From NCBI GenBank assembly GCA_015039315.1, contig WIDE01000170.1, positions 1 to 29,610 on the forward strand: a stretch of DNA of 29,610 bases, given 5' to 3'. A model generated the notes under the pieces. The model saw only the letters and a program-made list of their open reading frames with translations. It was not told where the DNA came from and searched no databases. Shown piece by piece: positions 1-9,620 of the stretch (its first letter is position 1; each line of letters starts with the position of its first letter). The translations under genes and the position numbers were made by a program. Origin of the DNA: Clavulina sp. PMI_390 (lineage: Eukaryota; Basidiomycota; Agaricomycetes; Cantharellales; Hydnaceae).

Positions 1-249
1 CTCAGCACAATTAGGTAATGACTAGGTCTGCTGTATGACGACGGCCCTGAAACAAAAGAAAGCAAGCGAGAAGCACGCAAGAGAGCAGTCCGTGTGGCGG
101 TGGGAAAGGTAAGGGGATGAGGGCGGGCAAGAGAGGTAGAGAGCGAAAGTAGAGAAGGGTAGCATAACGGGAGAGCGGTTTAAGATGTACAGACGATGAA
201 CACAAGGGATTGTTAGAGAGAGGGAGGCGCGATGTTAGTGTCAGCTAGC
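1..249. other. 3' flank of the first oxidase gene
   Basis: This stretch lies downstream of the stop codon (250-252, read on the minus strand) of the first copper radical oxidase gene and presumably holds its 3' UTR and terminator. It is purine-rich on the plus strand, so pyrimidine-rich in the transcript. I see no separate gene in it. Confidence 0.5.
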
Positions 250-2833
250 TCAGACAGTGAAGCTGAGTCCGGCCACGGCCAGGAGCGATGCAAGCGCGAA
301 CGTCGCGCTAGCACCGAGGCCCAACGCCGAGCTAGCATGCACACTTGGGCTGCCCCCATTACCACCATCGCCCGTCGAGTTGGTCTGCGTATCATTCGCC
401 TGTACGCCACTGGGCGGGAGAGGAGTCACAGCCAACAGCGCCTGCGTCTCAATCTTGCCGCTACCCACCATGATCATCTTGCCGACGCTGGGCACACCCG
501 CCACGACGATATGGATCGCCGCGGGTCCAGGAGGGAACAGGTTCGCGTTTGCAGGGAGCTGCGAAACATGGAGCGTCACCGTCCCGTCGAGGTTAACCGT
601 GTAAGTAGAGTTGAGCTCGAGGTAACGCTGGCCCATGTTCAAGCCGTGCGTTGAGAAGCCCGTGCGGATAAGCACGGCCTTGGTCTGAGGGGCATTTGTG
701 GCAGCGTCGCCACTCATGTCGTCGCTCGAGAGAGTCACGTCGAAGTACGCGCCACCATAGCTGAGCTGGCTGAGCAGACCCGCAGGCTCGGGGCGACGCT
801 CGAAGTAGTACCACGGGAAGAACAACTCCCATCTGTACTCGGTCGGGTACGTCGTGTTGATGGTGTAGTCAGCGTGGGGGTTCGAGCCAGCGACGAACAC
901 CGAGCCGTCAGGGAGCAACAGGGCGGTGGAATGGTAGAGGCGGTCGATGGTGGAGTTACCCAGTCCAACGCGGGAGAATGTGCGGTTGGACGGGTAGTAG
1001 ATGAGAGGAGCGTGGATAGGAGCGGTGGCGTACGACTCTCCAACCGTCCAGTCTTGCGTGCCGTAGCCTGCGGTACCCATTCCACCGCCGTTGAGCAAGA
1101 GGATGGTTCCGTCGGGAAGGAGGATGAAGTTGCCCATAGTACGACCCTCAGGAAGAGAGGTGTCGTCCTCCCACTTGGCGTCAGCGTCGGGCGAGATGCG
1201 AACACACGTAGAGTCAGCAGGGATGTCGATGATCACGTTAGTAGCGGGGTTCCAGGCATCAACAGCGATGTTCGAGCCACCACAGAACAGAACGGTAGCC
1301 TCGTAGTTGTTTTCGGGGGTCAGAGGTAGGAGAACGGTAGCCGCCGAGGCTGGATACGTTCGCACAGCACTATAGAGAGGAGTTGAATCGGAAAGGATGA
1401 AGAAAGAGGGTGTTGGTTATTCGTTAGTAACAGTACTGAAGGACTGAATAGATTCGGGCAGCGACGATCCCGGTGAAGCAAAACAAAAACCGGCGCCAGC
1501 TGACAGTACATAACCGCAGAGCACCACCAAGGCGCGCGCGGCAAGCAATGCAGGGTTGCTGTTATGTCCTAAAAAAAGGAGAAGCGAAACTCACTGAGGA
1601 ATATCACCAAGGAATGTCTCCTTGTTTGCGGATAGATCCAGCAACTCCGCCTGCCAATTGGCCTGAATGAACAGCTTCCCAGAGGGAAGGAGCCATGTCA
1701 ACGGGTAGAGATTTGCGGGAAGGGTTTGATTGAGGAATTGGGAGAAGAACGTGGAGCCGACAGAAGGGAAGAATTCGTATGTCGGGTTGTTCTGGTATGC
1801 TGTTTACGCGTTACGGGGGGCAAAGTATAGTAGATCAGGACCGAGAATACGGATACGAAAAGGCGATAGGGGATTCAGTTAGTGGTAAATTCTTCCAGTC
1901 GGGCGTGCGGCGATTGACGTACGATCATTTACGTAGCCACCCATCCTGTCTCCACCAATCATGATAACAGCTCCGTTAGCTAGGGTTTCACTGTATTAAA
2001 CGGGGATGAAGGCCACGCATGTATCAATGGAGCATAATTCAGCAACGGAGCAAAAATACGTGATGCCAAGACGGGTAAGACGTACACAGTTGGATACCAT
2101 CGCCGGGTGAGCATGTAGTTGGCGGCATCGTCAACCCACTCGCAATTCCCATCGTCGCATGGTTCGAGCAGACGTACGCTAGATAGAAGGACAAGAAATA
2201 GGGAAAAAAATCAGAGATGGAAATTATCACTAAGGGGCAAAGAATATATACGCGACACCGCCATCATAATCCTCATACGGATCTCCACCAAAAGCAGCGG
2301 GCTGGCTGACACCAGCAGGGGCGTCACCGTTGGTAGTGACAGCTTGATTACCGCCGATGTTAATCAGTCGGCCATCACCAAGTGTGCTCCCGCCAGCGCA
2401 GAACGTGTTGGTCTTCACGTCCATGGCGCGAGTCTGGCCAGTGATGAGATTGACCTCGGACGCCCAGGCAGGATGATTGCCGACGGTCATCGGGTTCCCC
2501 TCCGTCTTGTCGACGACATAGACCTACAAGTTTTACGACGTCGCCGACGAATCGGTAAGGTTGCGGGCTGTCAGTCAGGGACTAGAACATCTTGTTCGGC
2601 TTGGCGAACGACGATGAAAGGCGCAGACTAACGGTGTTTTCGGTACCAAGGAAGAGCTGTTGGGCGCTGACGCCAGTGTTACCCTTGATGGAGAAGGTGA
2701 GAGGCTGGCCGGTCTGGGTAGGCTGGCCAGGAGGAGAGAGTGTTGTTGGGTCGGCAAAGGTCGCCGAGGCAAAGGAAAGAGCGAGTAGAGGTAGAGAACG
2801 TGTCAAGCGAGAGGCGGAGGCTGAGGAGAACAT
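250..2833 (-). CDS. Glyoxal-oxidase-like copper radical oxidase, secreted (copy 1)
   Basis: Exons, 5' to 3' on the minus strand: 2833-2633, 2523-2252, 2178-2086, 1990-1923, 1799-1595, 1369-250. They join in frame to 652 aa, and all introns are GT-AG. Residues 1-27 form a signal peptide. The body matches the glyoxal oxidase N-terminal beta-propeller followed by a DUF1929 galactose-oxidase-like C-terminal domain. The copper-radical site is complete: Cys109 (FCAGG) and Tyr186 (RRWYPT) for the thioether-linked radical, Tyr425-His426 (RLYHS) and His521 (STHGLNMGQRY) as ligands. In this family the enzyme oxidises small aldehydes to acids and reduces O2 to H2O2, feeding extracellular peroxidases or wall chemistry. 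A Gly/Ser/Asn-rich linker and a hydrophobic last ~20 residues suggest a GPI anchor. The start is the first ATG before the signal peptide. The exact substrate cannot be told from sequence. Confidence 0.93.
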
Positions 2834-4363
2834 AGCACGTTAAGGAGAGAGCGAGCGAAACGGCCGAGCGCGTCGCCCTTTGCAGAAGAGACTTTCAGGC
2901 AAGCAGACAAAGGAAAAAGGCAGGAAGGAGGAGGAGAGGTGAAGGAAAAGCTTGGAGGGGCTGTGCGGAGCAGGTCATTTGATAATCCATCGTCTCCGTT
3001 CCACTCAATCGTCCACTCAATCAGATTTGCACCGAGAGAGAAAACAAACCCCACCGGGTCGCTTGTCGCGCACAACCGTGGCTACTATCCCGTAATATAT
3101 TTAATCTACCGTGGCTGAGCAAGGCACACTTTTCTGCTGCCGCTTCCCACTTGGAGTCGCTCCTCCGCAAAAGACGAGGATCATCGCGAGCCCTCGCTGC
3201 CCCAAAATCCGTCTCCAAGTCGGAACTATTTCCAAATATCCTTCTCTCCAGTTAGGCGCGCGGGCTGCCCTGTCTATCGGTCGGTCGTTGCTACGATGAT
3301 CGCATATGAGTTACTATGCTGGGCGACGTCCTTTTGCCAAACTGGTGTATGCGCCAAGACCTGCCAAGAACCTTACCATCAGCCGACGCCGGACCCTTCA
3401 GAAATAAAATAGCATCAGTCGTTGTGAAGGGGCCTCTCACACCCGCCGACACCCGATGCCGTGGCATGAACCGGAACGAACAAATACATGCCTGTCATAC
3501 TCGGTTCATCACTGAAATAATAGCACACCAACCTCGCAACTTTTGTGGATTCCTCGCGGTCTTTCCACCAGTACTCGGTCGCACGCCGTCCGGTCCAACC
3601 CAGCTCCGCTCTCACCCAGCCCAACAACTACGTCCCTTGGCGGGCGCTAAGACGAAACGAACGGAACCGAATAACATTTTTTCTCGCTCAAACTCCAACA
3701 GCGCGGCCCTCCGCACCCCATTGCGCGAGAGTATGTCAATATAACACCTGCTAGACTGGATCTTCAATATCACATCTCATCTGCCGTGAAAGTCGACTCA
3801 AGTCATCCGTGCCAGCGCTCTCATAGTCAGGCTCGCCTGTTGCCAAAGCCATATTGAAATCCATCATCCCTTCACGAATTGGCATGCTGCCAGTTTCTAT
3901 TGACGTCCTTTCAACTATTGTCTAAGGCCCAACACTGGAGCTATCTAATTTTTTGACTCTTCAGCGCTCTCGCTCCGAAATGGTTCCTTCCCGTATTCGC
4001 GTGCTGCTTACGGGTTCACCTTCGGCCCCAAAGAGAAGGATGCTGCTGGGAATCGTCCAACGTTTCGCGAGCTCATTTCCCCTCTCTGCACCATCCCCAG
4101 CACTAGCAACGAACCTTGTCCCCAAATCTTTCCAGCTATTCGGCATCGTCAGCCCTACAGCGGCAACCTTCCTTCTTCCTTCCTTCACGGAACCTATTTG
4201 TGATGCCGATCGCTTCACCCCTGAGAGGCAATGGGTATAAAAACATATGGCACCAACCCCTAAATGCGTAGCAGTACACCAGTGAGAATGGTATATGGAA
4301 GGATAATGACCTGATTGGAGGCGATCTTGGATGAAGACCAGTCGACGACAACGGAAAAGCTCA
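2834..4363. other. Intergenic region upstream of oxidase copy 1, downstream of DUF6533 gene A
   Basis: About 1.5 kb between the start of oxidase copy 1 and the 3' end of gene A. The part next to 2834, read on the minus strand, is pyrimidine-rich, as in many fungal promoters and 5' UTRs, so it probably holds that oxidase's promoter. Around 3980-4203 on the plus strand there is a short interrupted reading frame that weakly recalls the start of a pyroglutamyl peptidase I (listed separately). No other gene is supported. Confidence 0.5.
3980..4203 (+). pseudogene. Possible remnant of a pyroglutamyl-peptidase-I-like first exon
   Basis: An ATG at 3980 opens a frame whose residues 4-12 read SRIRVLLTG, like the first beta strand of pyroglutamyl peptidase I (consensus VLVTGFxPFG). 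The match continues only after a one-base frame change at about 4015, where the next frame gives FTFGPKEKD and stays open to a stop at 4201. If this is homology, it is a broken fragment, because no downstream catalytic Glu, Cys or His region follows before gene A. It is a weak by-eye call and may be chance. Confidence 0.2.
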
Positions 4364-6554
4364 TCATACACCTTCTCGTCGTAGCTGGTGTGGCGTAAGA
4401 TCCTCCAACGACACCTGCAAGCCAAGTGGTGATCTGTGGCGTTCAGTACTAGGCATCGCCATTGCGTCCACTCCGCCCTCCTTCCGCCATGACTCGTCCG
4501 ATGGTCGTGGCAGTACCACATCCACCGTTTCGTCGTGTCGGGGTGTCGCCTGCTCGCTATTACGAAAGAACGTGTCGAACATTTCGATCGGACTTTCTTC
4601 ATGCTCGGATGTGGTGCTGTTCGGGATGTGGACATTGCCGAACCGTTCGTCAAAGGAGGGAGTGAGCGTCCAAGGGTTCGGCTTTGTGGTATCCCGAGGG
4701 TCAGAGAGCGACATGACATCGCGAATGTTGAGCAGCAGGCGAGCGCAGCAAATCAGCGAGATTGCGGAGACGACGGTGAAGCTGATATTGGCGATGTTTG
4801 CAGTCTCCGCTTTTCGCTAGAATAGTAGAGGTTGTCAATATCAAAAGCTTTTGCGAATTCATAGAGTGTGGCCCATAGTCAGTACGCACATCCTTGATGA
4901 TCGCAATCAGGATAGTAAGCAAGGAGACAGCTATCGTGAAGTCGGGGTTAGAAAGGTCAATATGCGCGGCAAGATAAGGTCAGCCTACCGCTGACGGCTA
5001 CAGCCGGCCGAATAGTACAAATATACCAGGATCGGTACGGCATACGATGATCCCAAGGAAATACACATACCTGTGAACTCGAGAAAACCTGGGGGTGAAT
5101 GTAAGCGAAAGCCAATATCATGGGCGACGATAGTATCAAGGCTCACCATCTCGAAACAGTACATATAGCACACGATGACTTCTTCCCTGCCGTCCGTACT
5201 CCGCAAACCTGGCCACCATGAAGAGTAATACCACTGGTCACAGCCATATCAGACCCGTGCATTAGTATAACCGCGGCGAGGCCAAGTCCTGGCTCAAGGA
5301 AAGCTCACCAAACTCAAAGACCAGGATTGGAACATACTTCTGCCATGGCGGGATGTTGAAGATGATCACACAACCTGTGTATGGTGTTGGGAGAGGATTC
5401 CATGGAACCGTTGCAACACTGCCGTGCCAGATATCGGCAACAACGCCCTGCTGGGCGAGTGAACCCAACTGTCCGGAGAGTTCACAGATAACAGTCAGTG
5501 GACCAGTACAAGCAGAGGCTTAAGAGCAGTATACCGACGACATTAAGAGTCATGAGAAGTCGAAAAATGCCCTTGTGGCAGTCCCATAATGCATATGTCC
5601 GTAATACCAAAACAGCTGAACGAGCGAATGGTTAGTTATAGTGCAAGATATGAGAAGTGTAGTGTAGTGCCAGCGACAAACGGCTTACTTTGAACAATAA
5701 AACTACCAACGCCACTGAGAACTAGCATAACATAGATCATCGGCCTACATCTGACCGATCAGAATCGTGATGAGCTGAGCTTTTCGTGGGTCCTGCGCTT
5801 GGGATGGTGCTGAGAAGCTCACATTTCTGAACTAGCAGGGGTATTCTGGAACTGGAAGCTGACTGAGGGAGGAGTGAGTGTCCCGATAAAGAACTCCATA
5901 GGCTCATGATCAGCAACGGTAGCACCAACCATAGAAATGCAAGCTACCAAGAAAACAGTTTAGATTTCATGTTGAGTAAGATGGTTTTTTGGACGAACAG
6001 AAATGTGATGACTCCAACGGCTCTGTGTTCCACAAGCGACTCAGTATTGAAAGGAGGTCATCTTTCAAGCAGCTTTACTACTCACCGGTTCGAGAAGTAC
6101 AGGCACCACCCCACGTTCTTGAGGTTCGCAACGTTTAAGCACCCAAGGAGGCATATATTGCTTGAACTTCGAATAAACGAACCATTTTCTTCCCCCAGAA
6201 ATGTTGTATCTGTGAATGAAATGTTCAGAACGGTGTCGATGTCATGTTCGCCTGACGAGACGCTACCTCGGAGTCGATCGAGATGATCCAGTCCCAGAAA
6301 AACCATGTTGCCGTCGACACTGGAAGAGTCAACGCGCGCAATGATGGTCCATAAGTGATAAACCACAGAGCCAGAAGGCACACAGAAGACAACCCACAGA
6401 TTGTTAACTAAGCTCGTAGCATGCCACCAGAATCCATTGGCATGAGGGCTTAGTAGACCGACCAAAGAATAGGTGTGCTTCGATGACATACGTTAGCATA
6501 CTGGATGCCTGGAGCTGCGGCAATGACTGTTTGCAGCGTATCTTGGCTGCTCAT
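4364..6554 (-). CDS. DUF6533 multi-pass membrane protein, array gene A
   Basis: Sixteen exons on the minus strand: 6554-6492, 6407-6398, 6319-6267, 6209-6183, 6117-6086, 6022-5999, 5943-5930, 5862-5823, 5750-5689, 5615-5539, 5468-5309, 5233-5147, 5088-5071, 4997-4989, 4930-4890, 4816-4364. They join in frame to 389 aa. Residues 26-75 match DUF6533: Asp34 in WFFWDW, then SIDSE, QHFWGKK and LYFSNR. RTYALW (114-119), LFRDG (213-217) and ARLLLNIR (264-271) are typical of the family, and about seven hydrophobic segments are spread over residues 20-268. Cys89 and Cys167 (PYTGC) could form an outer-face disulfide. The tail carries KPNPW (284-288), PSFDE (292-296) and IEMFDTFF (316-323). DUF6533 proteins have no proven role; the topology suggests a plasma-membrane receptor or sensor. 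An apparent stop in exon 8 disappears with the splice phase used here. Confidence 0.85.
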
Positions 6555-7590
6555 GGTAGTAGGGGCGAATGACCCTCGTCATCCAATGTAAGCGCTCTGA
6601 GATCTTTCCCTACGCGTGTCAAAGACTCAAGCCCCTGAGAGAAGAGAGAGGAGGTTAAATTTTTAGATAGGCGAGCCAACGTGGTTACCAACAATGTTCA
6701 GGGACATCGTGGGTTCCAAATAAACCATTTCATACCTCGGTTCCCACCACATTCTCACCTGGCGATACCAGCCTTGGCCAGATAAAGCCGCCTCTTCCAT
6801 CACGCGAGCTGCTTCGCTGGCTTCAGAACACTGGAGCCCTGCGTACTAAAATAACATGCAGGATTAGCTCTCAAATTGAGTGAGATTACGCTTTGGGGTT
6901 AGTCTGGTCAAAGCATTCCGACCCACCGCCACCGACCACACCACAATGGAGACAGCTACAAACATATATTGGTAGCTCACCGATGTAAGATAGCCCCCCT
7001 TGGGGCTCGGAGGTCAAACGATTACGCTACTCCACTGGCAGGACAACAAACTCGATGGTTTGAGGATCAGGAAGGTTGAGTGCTACATATCCAGCCATTG
7101 TTGAATAAGGTACTGTCATGGGGCCATGCATGCCATTTTTTTTATCCCAGAGGGTAGATACTAATACGTAAAACCCCCACTGCTGATACCAGTCTTGTCA
7201 TGCTTCAATAGGAGTGCCAGAGTCCGAACTGCCCTTTGCCAATCAGTTTTGTACAATCGATAATGGACTTCTTCATCGGTCGTTTGTGCTACAATTGTCA
7301 GGCTCAACTCTATTTTCAAGTACTCAACTAGCTTCATTCCAAATCAGTTGGACGCATGGATAACAGCAGTGCTCCATTTCCACAAGGAACGATGGGTATA
7401 ACTATAAATATCGAACCGGATATATGTGCGACAGCACCATCTTTACTATACCTGAAATCCGTCATGATTGCAACTATAATGTTTCCTTGCGCGTCTCGCC
7501 AAGAGCGGTGATACCACAGCAAACCTAAGTGTTGGAATCAAGTTGTGAGTTGACACCTTGACCAATAGTGTCTCCGTCTCTTCGCCGAAT
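6555..7590. other. Intergenic region between DUF6533 genes A and B
   Basis: About 1 kb holding the promoter of gene A and the 3' flank of gene B. The segment at 6666-6690 resembles segments upstream of genes B and C (listed separately). A minus-strand open stretch at 7334-7522, preceded by a plausible acceptor near 7525, encodes a short peptide I do not recognise; it may be a remnant or chance. Nothing else is supported. Confidence 0.4.
6666..6690 (-). promoter_or_regulatory. Upstream segment shared by array genes (copy in front of A)
   Basis: The plus-strand text taggcgagccaacgtggtta lies 110-135 bp before the ATG of gene A. A near match, taggcgggttgacgtggtta, lies at 9718-9737, about 100-117 bp before gene B, and a looser one before gene C at 14723-14747. 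It could be a regulatory element or simply leftover promoter identity from the duplication. Confidence 0.35.
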
Positions 7591-9620
7591 TTATCCTTCT
7601 AGTTGACCCTCTAATGTCATCGGAGTGACTCCATCCCTTGCTTCATACTGTTGAGACCCATGCTCACTATCGCGAAAGAACGTGTCAAACATCTCAATCT
7701 GATTGGGATCAGACGTTGCAAATGTAGGCGATCGCGAGACGTGCGTATCGCCATATTGCTCGTCAAAGGAAGGGCTCAGAGACCAGGGATTGGGTTTCGT
7801 GGTATCCCGTGGGTCAGAGAGTGTCATGACATCACGTATATTGAGGAGCAGCCGTGCGCAGCAAATGAGGGAGATGGCGGCCACAACATTGAAGGTGATA
7901 TTGGCGAGACGAGAGCTCCCCTAGATTTAATAGGAGAACCTGTGAGGATGTTGTACAGGGCACCTATGAGCCAATTGTTTAGCACATACGCTTCCAAATA
8001 CTCCAATCAAGAGACTGAGTAGCGAGGAGACTACAAATGGGTCTCGGTTAGAAAGTCGAGAATCTTGGATATGGAAGGACCAAGATACCATACCGCTAAC
8101 AGCTATTCCAAGAATTACGGTAAAGTGAGAATTCAGGATGATAACGAAGTATATGAAACACAAACCTGTGAATTCGATGAAGCCTCCCCATTCATGTTAG
8201 GTAAAGCACTGATTGTGAGAAAATTGCCCGATCAAGCTCACCGTCTCGGAATAGGACGTATATTACACGGTGACTTCTTCCCCTTCGGCCGTGGTCAGCA
8301 AACTTTGCCACCATGAAAAGTACAATCACTGCACAAAATCACAAGTGAAGTCAAGAGTCGATATGATAACTTGGCTGACACCTCATGTGGACATGAACGC
8401 TCACCTAGTTCAAATGCTAATATGGGAACGTATCGATTCCATGGTTTGACGTTGAATTTCACGAGTGTGCCTGTGTACGGGGCAGGGAGAGGGTTCCATG
8501 GGATTGATAGGCCGTTGATGCGCCAAAGAGTGATGATGACACCCTGCTGGGCGAGTGAAGCCAACTATAAGTCCGGTTTTACCGGCAGATCAGGTGGTTG
8601 GTGGAATGAATGCAAGCCGGGAAAGATGTTGCACGGACTACGTTGAGGCTCATGAGAAGCCAAAAAATATCCTTGCGGCAATCCCACAATGCATAAGTTC
8701 GCAACACGAGGACACCTACAGCCGTTCATATTGGAAAGTACGGAAATAGTAAAAAACGTGCAAAGCTTTCGAGAAGCTCGTTTACTCACTCTGGACAATG
8801 AAACCACTGATGCCGCCGAGAATCAATATCACATATACTATAGGCTTGCACCTATACCGGGAATATAGTTTGGGTTTCAGGCACTAGTGTCTCCCATATA
8901 TTACGGTAGTCAGGCGCTCACGCTTCTGCACTTGCGGCGGACTTTTGTGGTCGCAAGCTCACTGAGTAGCAAAGCCTCCGATCAAGAAGGTCCTCTGTTC
9001 AACACACGGTGGTCACGCTTACCATAAAAATGTAAGCTGAAAATGAGCGGGTTCAGAATGTCGGCATAAGGGAAACAAGCTATTGGACGAACAGAAATAT
9101 AATGACCCCAACTATTCTGTGTCATAGAAAGCATCAGAGTATCAGAGTGGATTCATTTGAGCATGATACTACAACTCACCGATTGGAAAAGTACAGACAC
9201 GACCCAACGGTCTTCAAGGTATCAATGAACTGAATCGATGGAATACGGAAACTCAGACGTGTGAGGCAGACTGACCGGTTTCTTGCCCCAGAAGTGATGA
9301 ACCTAGCATAAGAAAACATTGAACATCGCGGCGCACTCGCTCACAATTTGAACCCCTTACCTCCAGGTCAAAGGACACAACCCAGTCCCATATAAACCAA
9401 GCGGCTGTTGATACTGGACCAGAATTATCACAACGAGACAATGACCTGGGGAGCACAAATGATGTGCACGGGGCGACTTACCAAGTATGAACTACGGTTC
9501 ATTTAACATGGCTCATGAGCTGAAGACACTTGGCTAGGCCGATTTGCGACGACTTACATTGGAGTTCTCGATGCTTGGAGCTGCGTCAATGATCGCCTGG
9601 AGAGAATCTTGATTGCTCAT
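7591..9620 (-). CDS. DUF6533 multi-pass membrane protein, array gene B
   Basis: Sixteen exons on the minus strand: 9620-9558, 9491-9482, 9413-9361, 9302-9276, 9211-9180, 9116-9093, 9036-9023, 8961-8922, 8851-8790, 8715-8639, 8564-8405, 8328-8242, 8183-8166, 8102-8094, 8030-7990, 7920-7591. They join in frame to 348 aa, with the first 15 exon lengths equal to those of gene A. Family motifs are present: WFIWDW, SFDLE, HHFWGKK, LYFSNR, RTYALW, LFRDG and ARLLLNIR. B is the most divergent copy. Its tail is about 33-41 residues shorter, and residue 167 is Thr (PYTGT) where A, C and D have Cys, so the likely Cys89-Cys167 pair is lost. The tail motifs KPNPW, PSFDE and IEMFDTFF are kept. All splice sites are GT-AG and there is no internal stop, so it looks functional. 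Its molecular role is unknown. Confidence 0.85.

Noticed and set aside
213..1329. Long antisense open frames over oxidase copy 1 (for example 232-654 and 874-1329 plus)
   Set aside because: They are shadows of a CpG-rich coding exon; their peptides lack family features while the minus frame has all catalytic residues.
1370..1594. Possible extra exon in the 225-bp intron 5 of oxidase copy 1
   Set aside because: Flanking exons already join in phase at the same codon as in copy 2, leaving no missing protein segment.
5823..5862. Apparent in-frame TAG in exon 8 of gene A, suggesting a pseudogene
   Set aside because: It appears only if exon 6 is taken to end four bases late. With the GT donor after TTTCT, all four genes share the LLHFY junction and the exon reads through without a stop.
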